64,000 nt of DNA from CAIWAH01 sp964602595 (GCA_964602595.1 CAZRRO010000002.1:1-64000), one strand, 5' to 3'; positions 17,585-27,033 are shown, numbered from the stretch's first letter. Numbers and translations: made by a program. Notes: generated by a model from the letters alone, not told the origin.

Positions 17585-18445
17585 ATGACGCCGTCGCTCA
17601 CCCTGCATCCGATTGGATTCATCCGCTCGCCCAAGCAGGTGAAATTCCAGGCGCGGCACCAACCCTTGGAGGCGGAATCCGACACCAGCGTCCTCGAACT
17701 TGTCGCGGGCCAGAATCACGAGCTGGCCCTCCGCGACCTCGCCGGATTCTCCCGCATCTGGCTCGTCTGGTGGTTCCACCGGAACACGACCTGGCGGCCG
17801 CTGGTCCTGCCGCCGCGCGGCCCGGCCCAGCGGCGCGGCGTGTTTGCCACCCGGTCGCCGCACCGGCCGAATCCGCTCGGCCTCACGCCGGTGCAACTGC
17901 TCGCTGTCGAGCGTCGGCGGCTCATCCTCGGGCCGTGCGACCTCGTGGATGGCACGCCCGTCTTCGACATCAAGCCCTACATCCCCGCCTACGACGCCTT
18001 CCCGGACGCCAAGGCCGGCTGGCATGACGAAGTGGACGCCGCCTTGCAGGCGCCGCCGCAGTTCGAGGTGCAGTTCTCCGCGCTGGCGACGGAGCAGGCC
18101 GAATGGTTGCGAGCCAGCTGGGAGATCGACTTCCGCCCCCGCATGACCGAACTGCTGTCACGCGACCCTTCACCGCACCGGTCGCGACGCATTCGTCGCC
18201 GGGGAAACGGGGCCCGCTGGGAAATCGGCTGCGGCGCGTGGCGCGGCTTCTTCCAGGTGGAAGGCAAGACCGTGACGGTGCTCACGCTGGACGCGGCATA
18301 TCCGCTGCGTTTTCTCAACGACCTCACGCTGGAGGACATCCCCGACCGGGCGGCGCAGCTCGCGTTCCTTGCGCGCTGGCCGACGACCGAACAGGCTGCT
18401 TCGCAGCGGGCCGCCGGAACATTGGAAAAGGACTCCGCCGAATGA
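17585..18445 (+). CDS. trmO: tRNA t6A37 methyltransferase TrmO
   Basis: A 286-residue protein of the TrmO/TsaA family, which uses S-adenosylmethionine to methylate N6 of threonylcarbamoyl-adenosine 37 in tRNA-Thr. The opening LHPIGFIRSPKQVKFQARHQ, the central GVFATRSPHRPNPLGLTPVQ, and DLVDGTPVFDIKPYIPAYD are all family signatures. The core occupies about 160 residues. It is followed by about 120 residues (from WHDEVDAAL) resembling the second domain of longer TrmO proteins. It runs alone on the plus strand, about 70 bases after the terminator at 17483. Confidence 0.93.
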   Translation: MTPSLTLHPIGFIRSPKQVKFQARHQPLEAESDTSVLELVAGQNHELALRDLAGFSRIWLVWWFHRNTTWRPLVLPPRGPAQRRGVFATRSPHRPNPLGLTPVQLLAVERRRLILGPCDLVDGTPVFDIKPYIPAYDAFPDAKAGWHDEVDAALQAPPQFEVQFSALATEQAEWLRASWEIDFRPRMTELLSRDPSPHRSRRIRRRGNGARWEIGCGAWRGFFQVEGKTVTVLTLDAAYPLRFLNDLTLEDIPDRAAQLAFLARWPTTEQAASQRAAGTLEKDSAE

Positions 18446-18573
18446 TTGTAGGAGCTTTCCTCGTCAGCACTTTCCTGATTCAGCGCGAGGAACTCAAGTC
18501 CACGGCTTCCGGCACCTGCTACAACCTGAGCGTGGGCACCATTTCCAATGAACTGGCATCTCCAAATTGAGCC

Positions 18574-19197
18574 ATGAAAATCCTCGCCTTGCTGGCCATC
18601 ACTGGCGCTTGTCTGGCCGGTGACTTTATCAACCTGACCTTTGACGATCCGAATCTGACGGGATCACTTACGCCGGTTTTTCCTGGAGGCCCGTTCACGG
18701 GAGATACCGCCGAACTCTTGCGCGGCTGGTCGGTGACCGCGGGCGGAGTTCCGCTTACCCAAATGACCTACTCGCCACCGCTCACCACCTCGGTGGGGCC
18801 GGTGACTTTGCGAGCAAATAATCCCGCGACCACGGGCTTGGGGGCATACAGCCTGCAACTGGAGTCATCTCCTCCCAATGTTCCAACCATTCGAATCAGC
18901 CAGCAGGGCACCGTTCCTGTGGAAGCCAACGGCCTGTTGATAGCTAGCGCCGGCTACGTGCAGGCGTTTTCCAACGGAACGAAAGTCGGAGAGGTGAACC
19001 CAATGTTGGGTAGCCAAGTTGTGCTGGATTTGTCCATTTACGGCGGCCAGGGCATCAATTTGGAGTTTCTGGTGCGCGCCGGAGAGTCCGCCCGCTTCGA
19101 CATCCTCGGCTTCACCTCCGTGCCGGAACCTTCCACCTGGGCTCTGTTGGGCGTCGGCACCGCGGCAATCTTCTTCTTTTCCCGCGAGAAGACCTGA
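18574..19197 (+). CDS. PEP-CTERM sorting-signal protein
   Basis: A 207-residue secreted protein. It has a signal peptide (MKILALLAITGACLA), a beta-rich body beginning DFINLTFDDPNLTG, and a PEP-CTERM tail: VPEPSTWALLGVGTAAIFFF followed by SREKT. Such tails direct the protein to an exosortase, which cleaves near the PEP motif; an exosortase gene lies at 35967-36896. The body looks like a lectin-type beta-sandwich, with no catalytic motif. Lower GC in the body than in the neighbours is noticeable by eye. Confidence 0.85.
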   Translation: MKILALLAITGACLAGDFINLTFDDPNLTGSLTPVFPGGPFTGDTAELLRGWSVTAGGVPLTQMTYSPPLTTSVGPVTLRANNPATTGLGAYSLQLESSPPNVPTIRISQQGTVPVEANGLLIASAGYVQAFSNGTKVGEVNPMLGSQVVLDLSIYGGQGINLEFLVRAGESARFDILGFTSVPEPSTWALLGVGTAAIFFFSREKT

Positions 19198-19311
19198 ACT
19201 TCCGCGTCCCGAACACGGCAGACTCGTTCTCCGTCAGGGTAACCTAGCAACCTATCCCGCCTTGCCCTTCACGGGCGAGTTTCTGGCTGGCCGACAATCC
19301 GCGACGCTGCG

Positions 19312-20892
19312 ATGACACCGGGATTGATGTCGTCGCCGTCTGCCCCTGAATCGCCGGAAACGCCGCTCGCCGAGCGGCTGAAGATCGCCACCGAACTCCT
19401 GGAAGCGGTGGCGAAGGACCGTGCCTTGCTCGCCCACCTGCCGCCCGGCGACCGCGCCCGGTTCCTCTCGGCCGCCGGTCAGGTGTTCACCCCGGATGTC
19501 CATGAACGCCGTCGGTTGGTGAAGGCCGTCCAACGCCAGCGCAAGGCCGACAAGCTGAAGCGCGACGAATCCGTGCTCGCCGAGACGGGCATCCGGAAGC
19601 TGCGCCGCCAGTCGGTGTTCACCACGCCCAACCTGCCGCCGCCGCCTGAGCACGAACCGGTCGAGGTGCAGGACGACCCTGACTTCCGCGAGGTCGTGGA
19701 GCCGCAGAACTGCTACATCTGCAAGCAGGACTACTCGCAGGTCCACCACTTCTACGACCAACTCTGCCCGAAATGCGCGGAGCTGAACTTCTTCAAGCGC
19801 ACCGAGACGGCGAACCTGCGCGGCCGGGTCGCGCTGCTGACCGGCGGCCGGGTCAAGATCGGTTACCAGGCCGGCATCAAGCTGCTCCGCGCCGGCGCGC
19901 ACCTGATCGTGACGACGCGCTTTCCCCGCGACTCCGCGGCGCGTTATGCCGCCGAGCCCGACTTCGCCGACTGGGGTGACCGCCTGGAAATCTTCGGACT
20001 CGACCTGCGCCACACGCCGAGCGTGGAAGCCTTCTGCCGCCACCTGCACGCCACGCGCGATCGGCTGGATTTCATCATCAACAATGCCTGCCAGACCGTG
20101 CGGCGTCCGCCCGACTTCTACGAACACATGATGGCCGGCGAGACGGCAGCGGCCTCGGACCTTTCGCCGCGGGCCCGCAAACTTCTCGGCGCCTACGAAG
20201 GGCTCCGCGGCTACCATCTGCTGCCGGAAGGCGGGGCCGCGACGACGCCCGCGAACCTGGACCCGCGCGTCACCGAAGCCGCGGGCCTGACCCACGCGGC
20301 GGCGTTGTCGCAAGTGCGCCTGTTGCCGGAGGAACTGACCGCGCAGAAGGACCTTTTCCCGCAAGGCCGCCTCGACCAGGACCTGCAACAGGTGGACCTC
20401 CGCGAACGCAATTCGTGGCGCCTCATGATGGACGAGGTGCCGGCGGTCGAGTTGCTGGAAGTGCAGTTGGTCAACGCCGTGGCGCCGTTCCTCCTGAACG
20501 CCCGGTTGAAGTCGCTCCTGCTGCGGACGCCCGAGCGCGACAAGCACGTCGTCAACGTGTCGGCCGTCGAGGGACAGTTCTACCGGAAGTTCAAGACCAC
20601 CCGGCACCCGCACACCAACATGGCCAAGGCCGCGTTGAACATGATGACGCGCACCGCCGCCGCCGATTACCACGCCAGCGGCATCCACATGAACGCCGTG
20701 GACACCGGCTGGGTCACCGACGAGGACCCGGTGCAGATCGCCGCCCGCAAGACCGAGGAACACCGCTTCCATCCGCCGCTCGACATCGTGGACGGCGCGG
20801 CGCGGATCGTTGATCCCATCATCGCCGGCTTCAACACGGGCGAACACATCTGGGGCAAGTTCCTGAAGGACTATCAACCGACCGACTGGTGA
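19312..20892 (+). CDS. SDR-fold oxidoreductase with N-terminal zinc-ribbon
   Basis: A 526-residue protein. Residues 1-125 are a helical, basic region. CYIC at 134-137 and CPKC at 152-155 form a likely zinc ribbon. From about 165 there is a Rossmann domain with ALLTGGRVKIGYQAG (a variant of TGxxxGIG) and FIINNACQTVRRPPDFYEH (the NNAG motif). The usual SDR catalytic Tyr is not seen: the region after the Ser (VNVSAVEG) reads HPHTNMAKAALNMM, with Thr where Tyr of YxxxK is expected, while Lys is kept. Activity is therefore uncertain. Length is twice that of a typical SDR. Substrate and role are unknown. An alternative start lies at 19327. Confidence 0.75.
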   Translation: MTPGLMSSPSAPESPETPLAERLKIATELLEAVAKDRALLAHLPPGDRARFLSAAGQVFTPDVHERRRLVKAVQRQRKADKLKRDESVLAETGIRKLRRQSVFTTPNLPPPPEHEPVEVQDDPDFREVVEPQNCYICKQDYSQVHHFYDQLCPKCAELNFFKRTETANLRGRVALLTGGRVKIGYQAGIKLLRAGAHLIVTTRFPRDSAARYAAEPDFADWGDRLEIFGLDLRHTPSVEAFCRHLHATRDRLDFIINNACQTVRRPPDFYEHMMAGETAAASDLSPRARKLLGAYEGLRGYHLLPEGGAATTPANLDPRVTEAAGLTHAAALSQVRLLPEELTAQKDLFPQGRLDQDLQQVDLRERNSWRLMMDEVPAVELLEVQLVNAVAPFLLNARLKSLLLRTPERDKHVVNVSAVEGQFYRKFKTTRHPHTNMAKAALNMMTRTAAADYHASGIHMNAVDTGWVTDEDPVQIAARKTEEHRFHPPLDIVDGAARIVDPIIAGFNTGEHIWGKFLKDYQPTDW

Positions 20893-20923
20893 ACGCCCGG
20901 CGGCAACGACACGGGCGGACCGC

Positions 20924-21478
20924 ATGAACTCACCCGACTTCCCGGCCATCGCTTCGCGCCTGTGCGCCGAGTGCGGCCTGTGCTGCAACGGGGTCATGTT
21001 CCACACGGTGCGGCTTCAGGCAGGCGACTCGGCCAAGGCGCTTTCCGCCTTGGGGCTCCGGCTCAAGCGCAAGCAGGGGAACCACTACATCGTCCAGCCC
21101 TGCCCGGCTTTTACGACGCAATGCACCATCTACGCGGCGCGGCCCCAGCGCTGCCGGCTGTTCGAATGCCGCCAGCTTCAGCGGGTCTCCGCCGGGGAAA
21201 TCGGTGAGGCGGCTGCATTGGCTAACATCCGTGAAGCCAAACAACGGGTGGCGGAACTAGAAGCGGTGTTGGAACGGATCGGCGGCACGAACCCCAAGCG
21301 TCCCTTGTCCCGCCGCTGCGAAAACGCCTTGGCGGAACCCGTGGACCCGAGCCAAGTCGACGAGGTGGTGGCTCGGCACCGCCGGTTGCGCGAGGCGGTC
21401 GCGGAGCTGGAGGCGTTGCTCAACGCTGATTTCCGCTTGGTGCCCACACAACCCCGTGAATCCGCGGACGAAGACTGA
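20924..21478 (+). CDS. YkgJ-family cysteine-cluster protein
   Basis: A 184-residue protein with the YkgJ/CxxCxxCC pattern. CAECGLCCNGVMF near the start and CPAFTTQCTIYAARPQRCRL further on supply about eight cysteines that probably bind zinc or an iron-sulphur cluster. A coiled or helical C-terminal half follows (EAKQRVAELEAVLERIGG and HRRLREAVAELEALL). Many members are uncharacterised. It starts 31 bases after the SDR gene on the same strand and may be co-transcribed with it. Confidence 0.82.
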   Translation: MNSPDFPAIASRLCAECGLCCNGVMFHTVRLQAGDSAKALSALGLRLKRKQGNHYIVQPCPAFTTQCTIYAARPQRCRLFECRQLQRVSAGEIGEAAALANIREAKQRVAELEAVLERIGGTNPKRPLSRRCENALAEPVDPSQVDEVVARHRRLREAVAELEALLNADFRLVPTQPRESADED

Positions 21479-21508
21479 CCCGACGTCCGGAAACGGCGCC
21501 GCCACCCC

Positions 21509-22711
21509 TCACGACTCCGGCGCCAACCCGTCGGCGACGTTGGCCCGGTAGGCCTTGAACGCCGGAATGACGCCGGCGAGCGCACTCAGCGTGATCAACG
21601 CCGCAGGGGCCCACAGCATCACCGCATCCGGCGCGAACGGGTCCAGCACGACGCCCGTCTGCGCCCGGATGACCGCGGCCGCCCCGGACAGGATGGCGAA
21701 GTGCAACCCGAAGGCGATGACCATGCCCAGCGCGGCAATGGCCGCCGCCTCCAGGACGATGGCGGCGAAGACAGTGGTTCGTCGGGCACCGAGCGCGCGC
21801 AGGATGGCGATGTCGCGGCGGCGTGAGTTCATCGAATTGTAGATGCTGGCCAGAATGGAGCCGGCGGCGACCAGCGCGACGAGGATCGCCACGAGACCCA
21901 GCACTTGGTCGAACCAGCCGAACTTGTCGAAGAGGTCGGCCATTTGCTTCGCAATCGGCCAGGCAAACGTGAGCCGGTTGCCCTGGCGGTTGTAGAGCAC
22001 GTCGAGCTGCTGGCCGGCGATCGGCGTGCGCAGCTTCACCAGCACGGCGCTGACGTCCGCCGCCGCGTTCGGATCGTGGCCCGACATGTTCTGCAAGCCG
22101 GCGAGCGGAATCCACAGGATGCGGTCTGCCGGCGTGTTCGACGGCTCCAGGATGCCGGTGACCGTGTAAAGCTCCTCGTGCTGCTTGGTGGGGTCGAAAT
22201 TGAGCCCGTGATACGGCTGGAACGTGTCGCCGACCTTCAGGCCGAGCCGTCTCGCCGCGAAGCTGCCCAGCACAGCCTCGCGGTAGCCGTCCTCGAACAG
22301 GCGGCCGCCCGGGGCCAGCGCGAAGGTCTTCTTCGGCGCGTATTCGGTGGTGAAGTAATTCGTGAGCGTGCCCACGAGTCGGTAGCCGTGGAAGTTGTCG
22401 CCGACGGCCAGCGGAATCGCCGCCGCGATCGCGCGGTTCGAGGAGATGTCGAGGTAGTCCTGATACGGGACGTTTCCCGGCGACGCTTCGAGGTGGAAGA
22501 TGGCGTTGAGGACCAACTGGAGCTTCGCGCCGCGGGCGCCGAGCACCGCATCCCAGCCGCCGCTCTGGCCGGTGAAGGTCTCGTGCGCCTGCCGTTTCAC
22601 GACCCAGACGGACATGAGCAGGCCGCCGGCGAGGGCGATGGAAAACGCCGTGACCAGGGTCGAAAGCAGGTGCTGCCGGAGGCTGCGGCGCACGATCAGC
22701 GGAAGAGTCAT
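21509..22711 (-). CDS. ABC transporter permease of the FtsX/MacB type
   Basis: A 400-residue membrane protein with one N-terminal helix (LLSTLVTAFSIALAGGLLMS), a large periplasmic MacB-type domain (residues 45-275), and three C-terminal helices (VLGLVAILVALVAAGSILAS; AAAIAALGMVIAFGLHFAIL; ALITLSALAGVIPAFKAY). The motif NSMNSRRRDIAILRALGARR is the coupling region typical of LolC/E and MacB permeases. Partners of this type pull lipoproteins or other substrates through the envelope without a membrane transport path. Its ATG overlaps the stop of the ATPase gene by four bases (22708-22711). Confidence 0.9.
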   Translation of the reverse strand: MTLPLIVRRSLRQHLLSTLVTAFSIALAGGLLMSVWVVKRQAHETFTGQSGGWDAVLGARGAKLQLVLNAIFHLEASPGNVPYQDYLDISSNRAIAAAIPLAVGDNFHGYRLVGTLTNYFTTEYAPKKTFALAPGGRLFEDGYREAVLGSFAARRLGLKVGDTFQPYHGLNFDPTKQHEELYTVTGILEPSNTPADRILWIPLAGLQNMSGHDPNAAADVSAVLVKLRTPIAGQQLDVLYNRQGNRLTFAWPIAKQMADLFDKFGWFDQVLGLVAILVALVAAGSILASIYNSMNSRRRDIAILRALGARRTTVFAAIVLEAAAIAALGMVIAFGLHFAILSGAAAVIRAQTGVVLDPFAPDAVMLWAPAALITLSALAGVIPAFKAYRANVADGLAPES

Positions 22712-23394
22712 GCGAGTGCTCCTTTCGGTTGGGCCGCCCGGTTCAGGTCGGCCAGCGACGCCTGCCGCTCGAACCTCGCGAGGACATCGCGGTCATGGCT
22801 CACCAGCAGGAGCGCGGCGCCGTTTTCCGCACAGGTTTCGCGGATCAGCCGCAGCACCTCCGCGGCGTTGGCCGAATCCAGGTTGCCGGTCGGCTCGTCG
22901 GCGAGGACCAGCTTGGGGTGGTTGGCGAGCGCCCGGGCCACCGCGACCCGTTGTTGCTGCCCGGTGGAAAGTTGGCGCGGATGGTGATCCAGCCGGTCGC
23001 CCAGGCCGACGCGCCGGAGCAACGCCTCGGCACGGGCTCGGTCGGCGCCGGGGCCGAAGCTCATGCCGAGCAGCACATTCTCCAAGGCAGTGTAGCCCTG
23101 AAGCAGGTTGAAGGTCTGGAAGATGTAGCCCAGCGCCGTGGCGCGGAGGCGGTCACGGGCGGATTCGCCGAGCGCGGTGAGTTCGTGGCCGGCCAACGTG
23201 ATCCGGCCGGCATCAGGTGCGAGGATGCCGGCAATGAGGTGCAGGAAGGTGGTCTTGCCGGTGCCGCTGGGGCCGGCGAGCGCGAGCTGGGTGTTCGCCT
23301 CCAGCTCGAAGCGCGGGATGCGGACCACCTCATGCACCGTCCCGTCCGGCGCGCGGAAGGACTTGAGCAGGTCGCTGATTTCCAGAAGGGCCAT
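22708..23394 (-). CDS. ABC transporter ATPase of the LolD/MacB type
   Basis: A 228-residue ATPase with Walker A LAGPSGTGKTTFLHL, signature LSTGQQQRVAVARAL, Walker B LVLADEPTGNLD and the switch region LLLVSHDRDVLARF. Its length and the close permease partner place it in the LolD/MacB/FtsE group. The start MALLEISDLL at 23394 is the usual family start; an in-frame extension of 23 residues to 23463 is possible. It is first in a two-gene operon with the FtsX-type permease, four-base overlap. Confidence 0.9.
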   Translation of the reverse strand: MALLEISDLLKSFRAPDGTVHEVVRIPRFELEANTQLALAGPSGTGKTTFLHLIAGILAPDAGRITLAGHELTALGESARDRLRATALGYIFQTFNLLQGYTALENVLLGMSFGPGADRARAEALLRRVGLGDRLDHHPRQLSTGQQQRVAVARALANHPKLVLADEPTGNLDSANAAEVLRLIRETCAENGAALLLVSHDRDVLARFERQASLADLNRAAQPKGALA

Positions 23395-23586
23395 GGACGC
23401 GTCCAGCTTGGCGGTGTGTTCCGGGGAGTCAAACGGCGACGCGGGCCGCGGCCTTGCATTCATACGCCGTATTTTGGCCCCGCGGCCGCGGGCGGAAGCC
23501 GGGCCTTGGGCCGATGATTGCGCGGGATGGAGGGGCTCCTGTTCGCCGGGCTTTACTCAACCGCCCGACGGTCCACGGTTGCCGAC

Positions 23587-26001
23587 ATGATCCCGTCCGT
23601 GAAATCCCGGTTGGCCGGCGCCCTCGGTTGCCTGCTGGCGCTGGCGCTGACCACGGGGCGGGTAGCCGCGGATGAACCGGCTTCTTCCCGCCTGCGGCTC
23701 CTGATCGAGACCGACTCCGGCGGTGATCCCGACGATGAACAGTCGCTCGTCCGCTTCCTGCTCTACGCGAACGAGTGGGACGTCGAAGGCATCATCGCCA
23801 ACCGTCCGAACGCGCGGGCCGGCGAGAACCGCAACCGCGAGCGCACCGGCCTCGGCATCGTGCAGGCACTCGTCGGGGCTTATGGGCAATGCTGGACGAA
23901 CCTCGTGCGGCACGACCCGCGTTATCCCGCGCCAGCCGGACTCCTCGCCCGCACCGTGCCCGGTTACGACGACACCGAAGCCGGCGGGAACCTGATCCTG
24001 CGCGCCGTGGATTCGCCCGATCCGCGTCCGGTCTGGTATTCCGACTGGGGCTCGGACAATGGCTCGGCGACCAACAACCTTCGCCGTGCGCTCGACCGGG
24101 TGTTGCGCGAGCGCGGACCGGAGGGTTACGCGAAGTTCAAGGGCCGCCTTCGCCTCGCCAGCTACGACAAGTTCGGCGAGCACACCCGCACCGGTCCGCC
24201 CTGGACGCTTTGGGTGAACACCTGGCAGCCCGAACTCGATGGCCGCCGCTGGTATCACCGCTTCTCGGCGCTCACGGCCAAGGCCGGGGGCTTCGACGTG
24301 CAACGCGACCTGCTCACCGGCCACGGCCCGCTCGGCGCGCTTTATCCCGCCAACACCACGCACCCGCAGAAGGAAGGCGACACCGCCTCGTTCCTCTACC
24401 TCGTCCCAACCGGCATGAACGACCCGGAGGAACCCACCTGGGGCAGTTGGGCCGGCCGCTACGGACCGCGCGAAGACGCGCCGGGCAAGCCGTATTTCTG
24501 GGCCAATCAGACCGACCGCTGGCACGGCGTCACGAACCGGGACAACACGCTCCTGCGCTGGGCCGCCCATTTGCAGAACGACTTCCGCGCCCGCCTCGAC
24601 TGGTGCGTGAAGCCGTTTGCCGGCGCCAATCATCCTCCAACCGTCGTGCTCAATGGCGACGGCAGCCCCGCCGTGCTCCGCCTCCGCGCCCGACCGGGAG
24701 AAACCGTCAAGCTCGACGCCGGTGGAACCACCGACCGCGACGGTGACGCGCTGAATTTCGAGTGGGTCGCCTATCCGGAAGCCGGCACTTATCGCGGCGA
24801 AGTTGCGTTGGAAGCGAACCAGCCAACCTCAGTTCGCGTGCGCGTTCCGGCCGACGCCGCGGGTAGGACGATCCATGTGGTCGTCGCGGTCACCGACCGG
24901 GGTGAACCGCCGCTGACCCGTTATCGTCGCGCCGTGATCGAAGTCGCCGCACACGCCGCCGCCCCGCCGGGTTTCGACGCGCTGTTCCAGCCACCGCCGA
25001 AATTCGCCGGCGACTTCGGTCACTATCGTTCACCGCTGGTCTTCCGCGATGGCACTCCGGTGAAGACACCCGCCGAATGGGTCCGCCGTCGCGCCGAACT
25101 GCTCCGCGAGTGGCACGACTTCATGGGACCGTGGCCACCCGTGCTTGAACGGCCGGCCTGCGAAATTCTGTCTACGACCAACCGGGGCGAACTCACCCAG
25201 CAACGCGTGCGCCTCGAAATCGCCCCAGGGCAAACCGGTGAAGGCTGGCTGCTGATTCCACCCGGACCTGGCCCGTTCCCCGCCGTGCTGGTGGTCTACT
25301 ACGAGCCGGAAACCAGCGTCGGCCTGAACGCCAAACAGCCGTTCCGCGACTTCGGCCTGCAACTCGCCCGACGCGGTTTCGTGACGCTCAGCCTCGGCAC
25401 GCCCGGCGGCAATGCGTGGAAACCGGAACTCGGCTCCGCCCAATGCCAGCCGCTGTCCTTTCATGCCTACGTCGCGGCCAACGCCTGGCAGGCGCTCGCC
25501 GCCCGCCCCGAAGTGGACGCTGTCCGGATCGGCGTGGTGGGTCACAGTTACGGCGGCAAGTGGGCGCTGTTCGCCGGCGCGTTGTGGGACAAGTTTGCGG
25601 CGGTCGCCGTGAGCGATCCCGGCATCGTCTTCGACGAGGCGCGGCCCAACGTGAACTATTGGGAACCGTGGTATCTCGGCGCGGACCCGGTGATGAAGCG
25701 GCCAAAAGCCGGCGTGCCCACCGCCGACAACCCACGCACCGGCGCCTACCGCCGCCTCGTTGAAACCGGTCACGACCTGCATGAACTCCACGCGCTGATC
25801 GCCCCGCGGCCGTTCTTCGTCTCCGGCGGCTCCGAAGACCCGGCCTCGCGCTGGACCGCCCTGAACCACGCCGTCGTGGTCAACACGCTGCTGGGCTTCA
25901 CCAACCGCATCGGCTTCAGCCAGCGTCCAAGCCATGATCCAACCATCGAGTCAAACCGGCACTTGGCAGAGTTCTTTGAACGATTCTTGCAGGCTCAGTA
26001 G
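23587..26001 (+). CDS. DUF1593 (Sde182-like) plus alpha/beta-hydrolase fusion
   Basis: An 804-residue secreted protein. Order: signal peptide (LAGALGCLLALALTTG), a DUF1593 domain at about 33-340 opening LLIETDSGGDPDDEQSLVRF (nucleoside-hydrolase-like fold), the Sde182 C-terminal beta domain at about 345-455 (TDRDGDALNFEWVAYPEAG), then an alpha/beta-hydrolase at about 470-804. The hydrolase part has GHSYGGKWA near residue 652 (nucleophile Ser), and a late GFSQRPSHDPT that may supply the His. The hydrolase resembles acetyl-xylan or glucuronoyl esterases. The fused order suggests polysaccharide degradation outside the cytoplasm. The start at 23587 gives the signal peptide; the frame extends to 23518. 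Confidence 0.85.
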   Translation: MIPSVKSRLAGALGCLLALALTTGRVAADEPASSRLRLLIETDSGGDPDDEQSLVRFLLYANEWDVEGIIANRPNARAGENRNRERTGLGIVQALVGAYGQCWTNLVRHDPRYPAPAGLLARTVPGYDDTEAGGNLILRAVDSPDPRPVWYSDWGSDNGSATNNLRRALDRVLRERGPEGYAKFKGRLRLASYDKFGEHTRTGPPWTLWVNTWQPELDGRRWYHRFSALTAKAGGFDVQRDLLTGHGPLGALYPANTTHPQKEGDTASFLYLVPTGMNDPEEPTWGSWAGRYGPREDAPGKPYFWANQTDRWHGVTNRDNTLLRWAAHLQNDFRARLDWCVKPFAGANHPPTVVLNGDGSPAVLRLRARPGETVKLDAGGTTDRDGDALNFEWVAYPEAGTYRGEVALEANQPTSVRVRVPADAAGRTIHVVVAVTDRGEPPLTRYRRAVIEVAAHAAAPPGFDALFQPPPKFAGDFGHYRSPLVFRDGTPVKTPAEWVRRRAELLREWHDFMGPWPPVLERPACEILSTTNRGELTQQRVRLEIAPGQTGEGWLLIPPGPGPFPAVLVVYYEPETSVGLNAKQPFRDFGLQLARRGFVTLSLGTPGGNAWKPELGSAQCQPLSFHAYVAANAWQALAARPEVDAVRIGVVGHSYGGKWALFAGALWDKFAAVAVSDPGIVFDEARPNVNYWEPWYLGADPVMKRPKAGVPTADNPRTGAYRRLVETGHDLHELHALIAPRPFFVSGGSEDPASRWTALNHAVVVNTLLGFTNRIGFSQRPSHDPTIESNRHLAEFFERFLQAQ

Positions 26002-26152
26002 GTCCAGCAGTCTTCGCCTAACATCAGCTGACGCTCCGCCCCCGCCACGATGCCTGACCGTTGCGACCCGCACTGCCTGATTTCGCCGCTGTCAAATCAT
26101 TCCTTGCACCACCATGCCCAAAACTGGTTACTTTCAACCGTCAGACGACAGC

Positions 26153-26158
26153 AAGGAG
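26153..26158 (+). promoter_or_regulatory. Shine-Dalgarno AAGGAG that fixes the next start
   Basis: AAGGAG lies six bases before the ATG at 26165. It decides between this start and an upstream in-frame ATG at 26114. Most genes here lack such a strong site. Confidence 0.75.
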
Positions 26159-26164
26159 TTCACC

Positions 26165-26977
26165 ATGCATTCGAAAACCTACAAATCCTGGGGTTTGCTG
26201 GCACTGGGGAGTGTCGCAGCCTCAACCGTTCTCGGCGCCAACTATTACTCCGAGGATCACGGCCTGCCCATCGCCGACGTCAATTTCGGCTATGGCCGGA
26301 ATGACGACGGTTTCTTCGGCCCGATCAACTTGGGTTTCGACTTCGATTTCTTCGGAGTTACCTACAACCAGTTCTTCATCAACAACAATGGCAACGTCTC
26401 ATTTGGGGGCGGTGTTAATAGCTTCACTGGCATCCCGCTCGATACCCAGACGCTACGGCCGATGATCGCGCCGTTTTTCTCGGACGTGGATACGCGGAAC
26501 CCGGCGTCGGACCTCGTCTATCTAAACGATGATGTGGCCAACCAGCTGATCGTGACTTGGAATTCGGTCGGATATTTTGGCAGCCACGCCGACAAGCTGA
26601 ATTCCTTCCAGTTGGTGCTGCGAGGTCCCGATTACCTGGTGCCTGAAGGCGAAGGGCAGATTGGCTTCTTCTACAAGGCCATGGACTGGGAAACGGGCGA
26701 CGCCAGCGGAGGCGCCGGTGGCTTCGGCGGAACCGAAGGCACCGCGGGCTTCGGCGATGGACTCGCCGCCAGCACCCTTGGCGAAATCTCGATCACAGGC
26801 TCGCAGGAGGCTGGGATCAGCGACATCCTGCAGGACAACCACTACTGGTTCGTCCTTGGTGAAACCGGCACGCCCGAGATCGTCCCTACGGAAGTTCCCG
26901 AAGCCAGCACCTGGGGTGCCGCCGGTTTGGTTGGCGCCGCTGGCCTTTTAGGTTGGCTCCGCCGCCGCAAAGCCTGA
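26165..26977 (+). CDS. Nidogen-like PEP-CTERM protein
   Basis: A 270-residue protein with a signal peptide (SWGLLALGSVAASTVLGA), a nidogen-like (NIDO) beta domain (GFDFDFFGVTYNQFFINNNG, then VSFGG) and a PEP-CTERM tail (VPEASTWGAAGLVGAAGLLG, then WLRRRKA). The NIDO fold is usually extracellular. The PEP motif here is PEAST rather than PEPST. It should be handled by the exosortase system encoded at 35203-36896. A terminator follows the stop by 23 bases. Confidence 0.88.
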   Translation: MHSKTYKSWGLLALGSVAASTVLGANYYSEDHGLPIADVNFGYGRNDDGFFGPINLGFDFDFFGVTYNQFFINNNGNVSFGGGVNSFTGIPLDTQTLRPMIAPFFSDVDTRNPASDLVYLNDDVANQLIVTWNSVGYFGSHADKLNSFQLVLRGPDYLVPEGEGQIGFFYKAMDWETGDASGGAGGFGGTEGTAGFGDGLAASTLGEISITGSQEAGISDILQDNHYWFVLGETGTPEIVPTEVPEASTWGAAGLVGAAGLLGWLRRRKA

Positions 26978-27000
26978 GCGGTAACAGTTCCATTCCTCTC

Positions 27001-27033
27001 AAAAGCCCAAGCGTTCAGCTTGGGCTTTTTCGT
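27001..27033 (+). terminator. Rho-independent terminator after nidogen-like gene
   Basis: An 11- to 12-base perfect stem (AAAGCCCAAGC with GCTTGGGCTTT), loop GTTCA, then TTTCGTTTCCGG. Because the stem is flanked by A-run and T-run, it may also work for the convergent gene ending at 27088. Confidence 0.9.

Noticed and set aside
18442..18570. A 42-codon reading frame whose ATG overlaps the trmO stop and which ends three bases before the PEP-CTERM gene
   Set aside because: The position is tidy, but the peptide matches no family I know and has no clear ribosome site beyond the overlap. More likely intergenic DNA.
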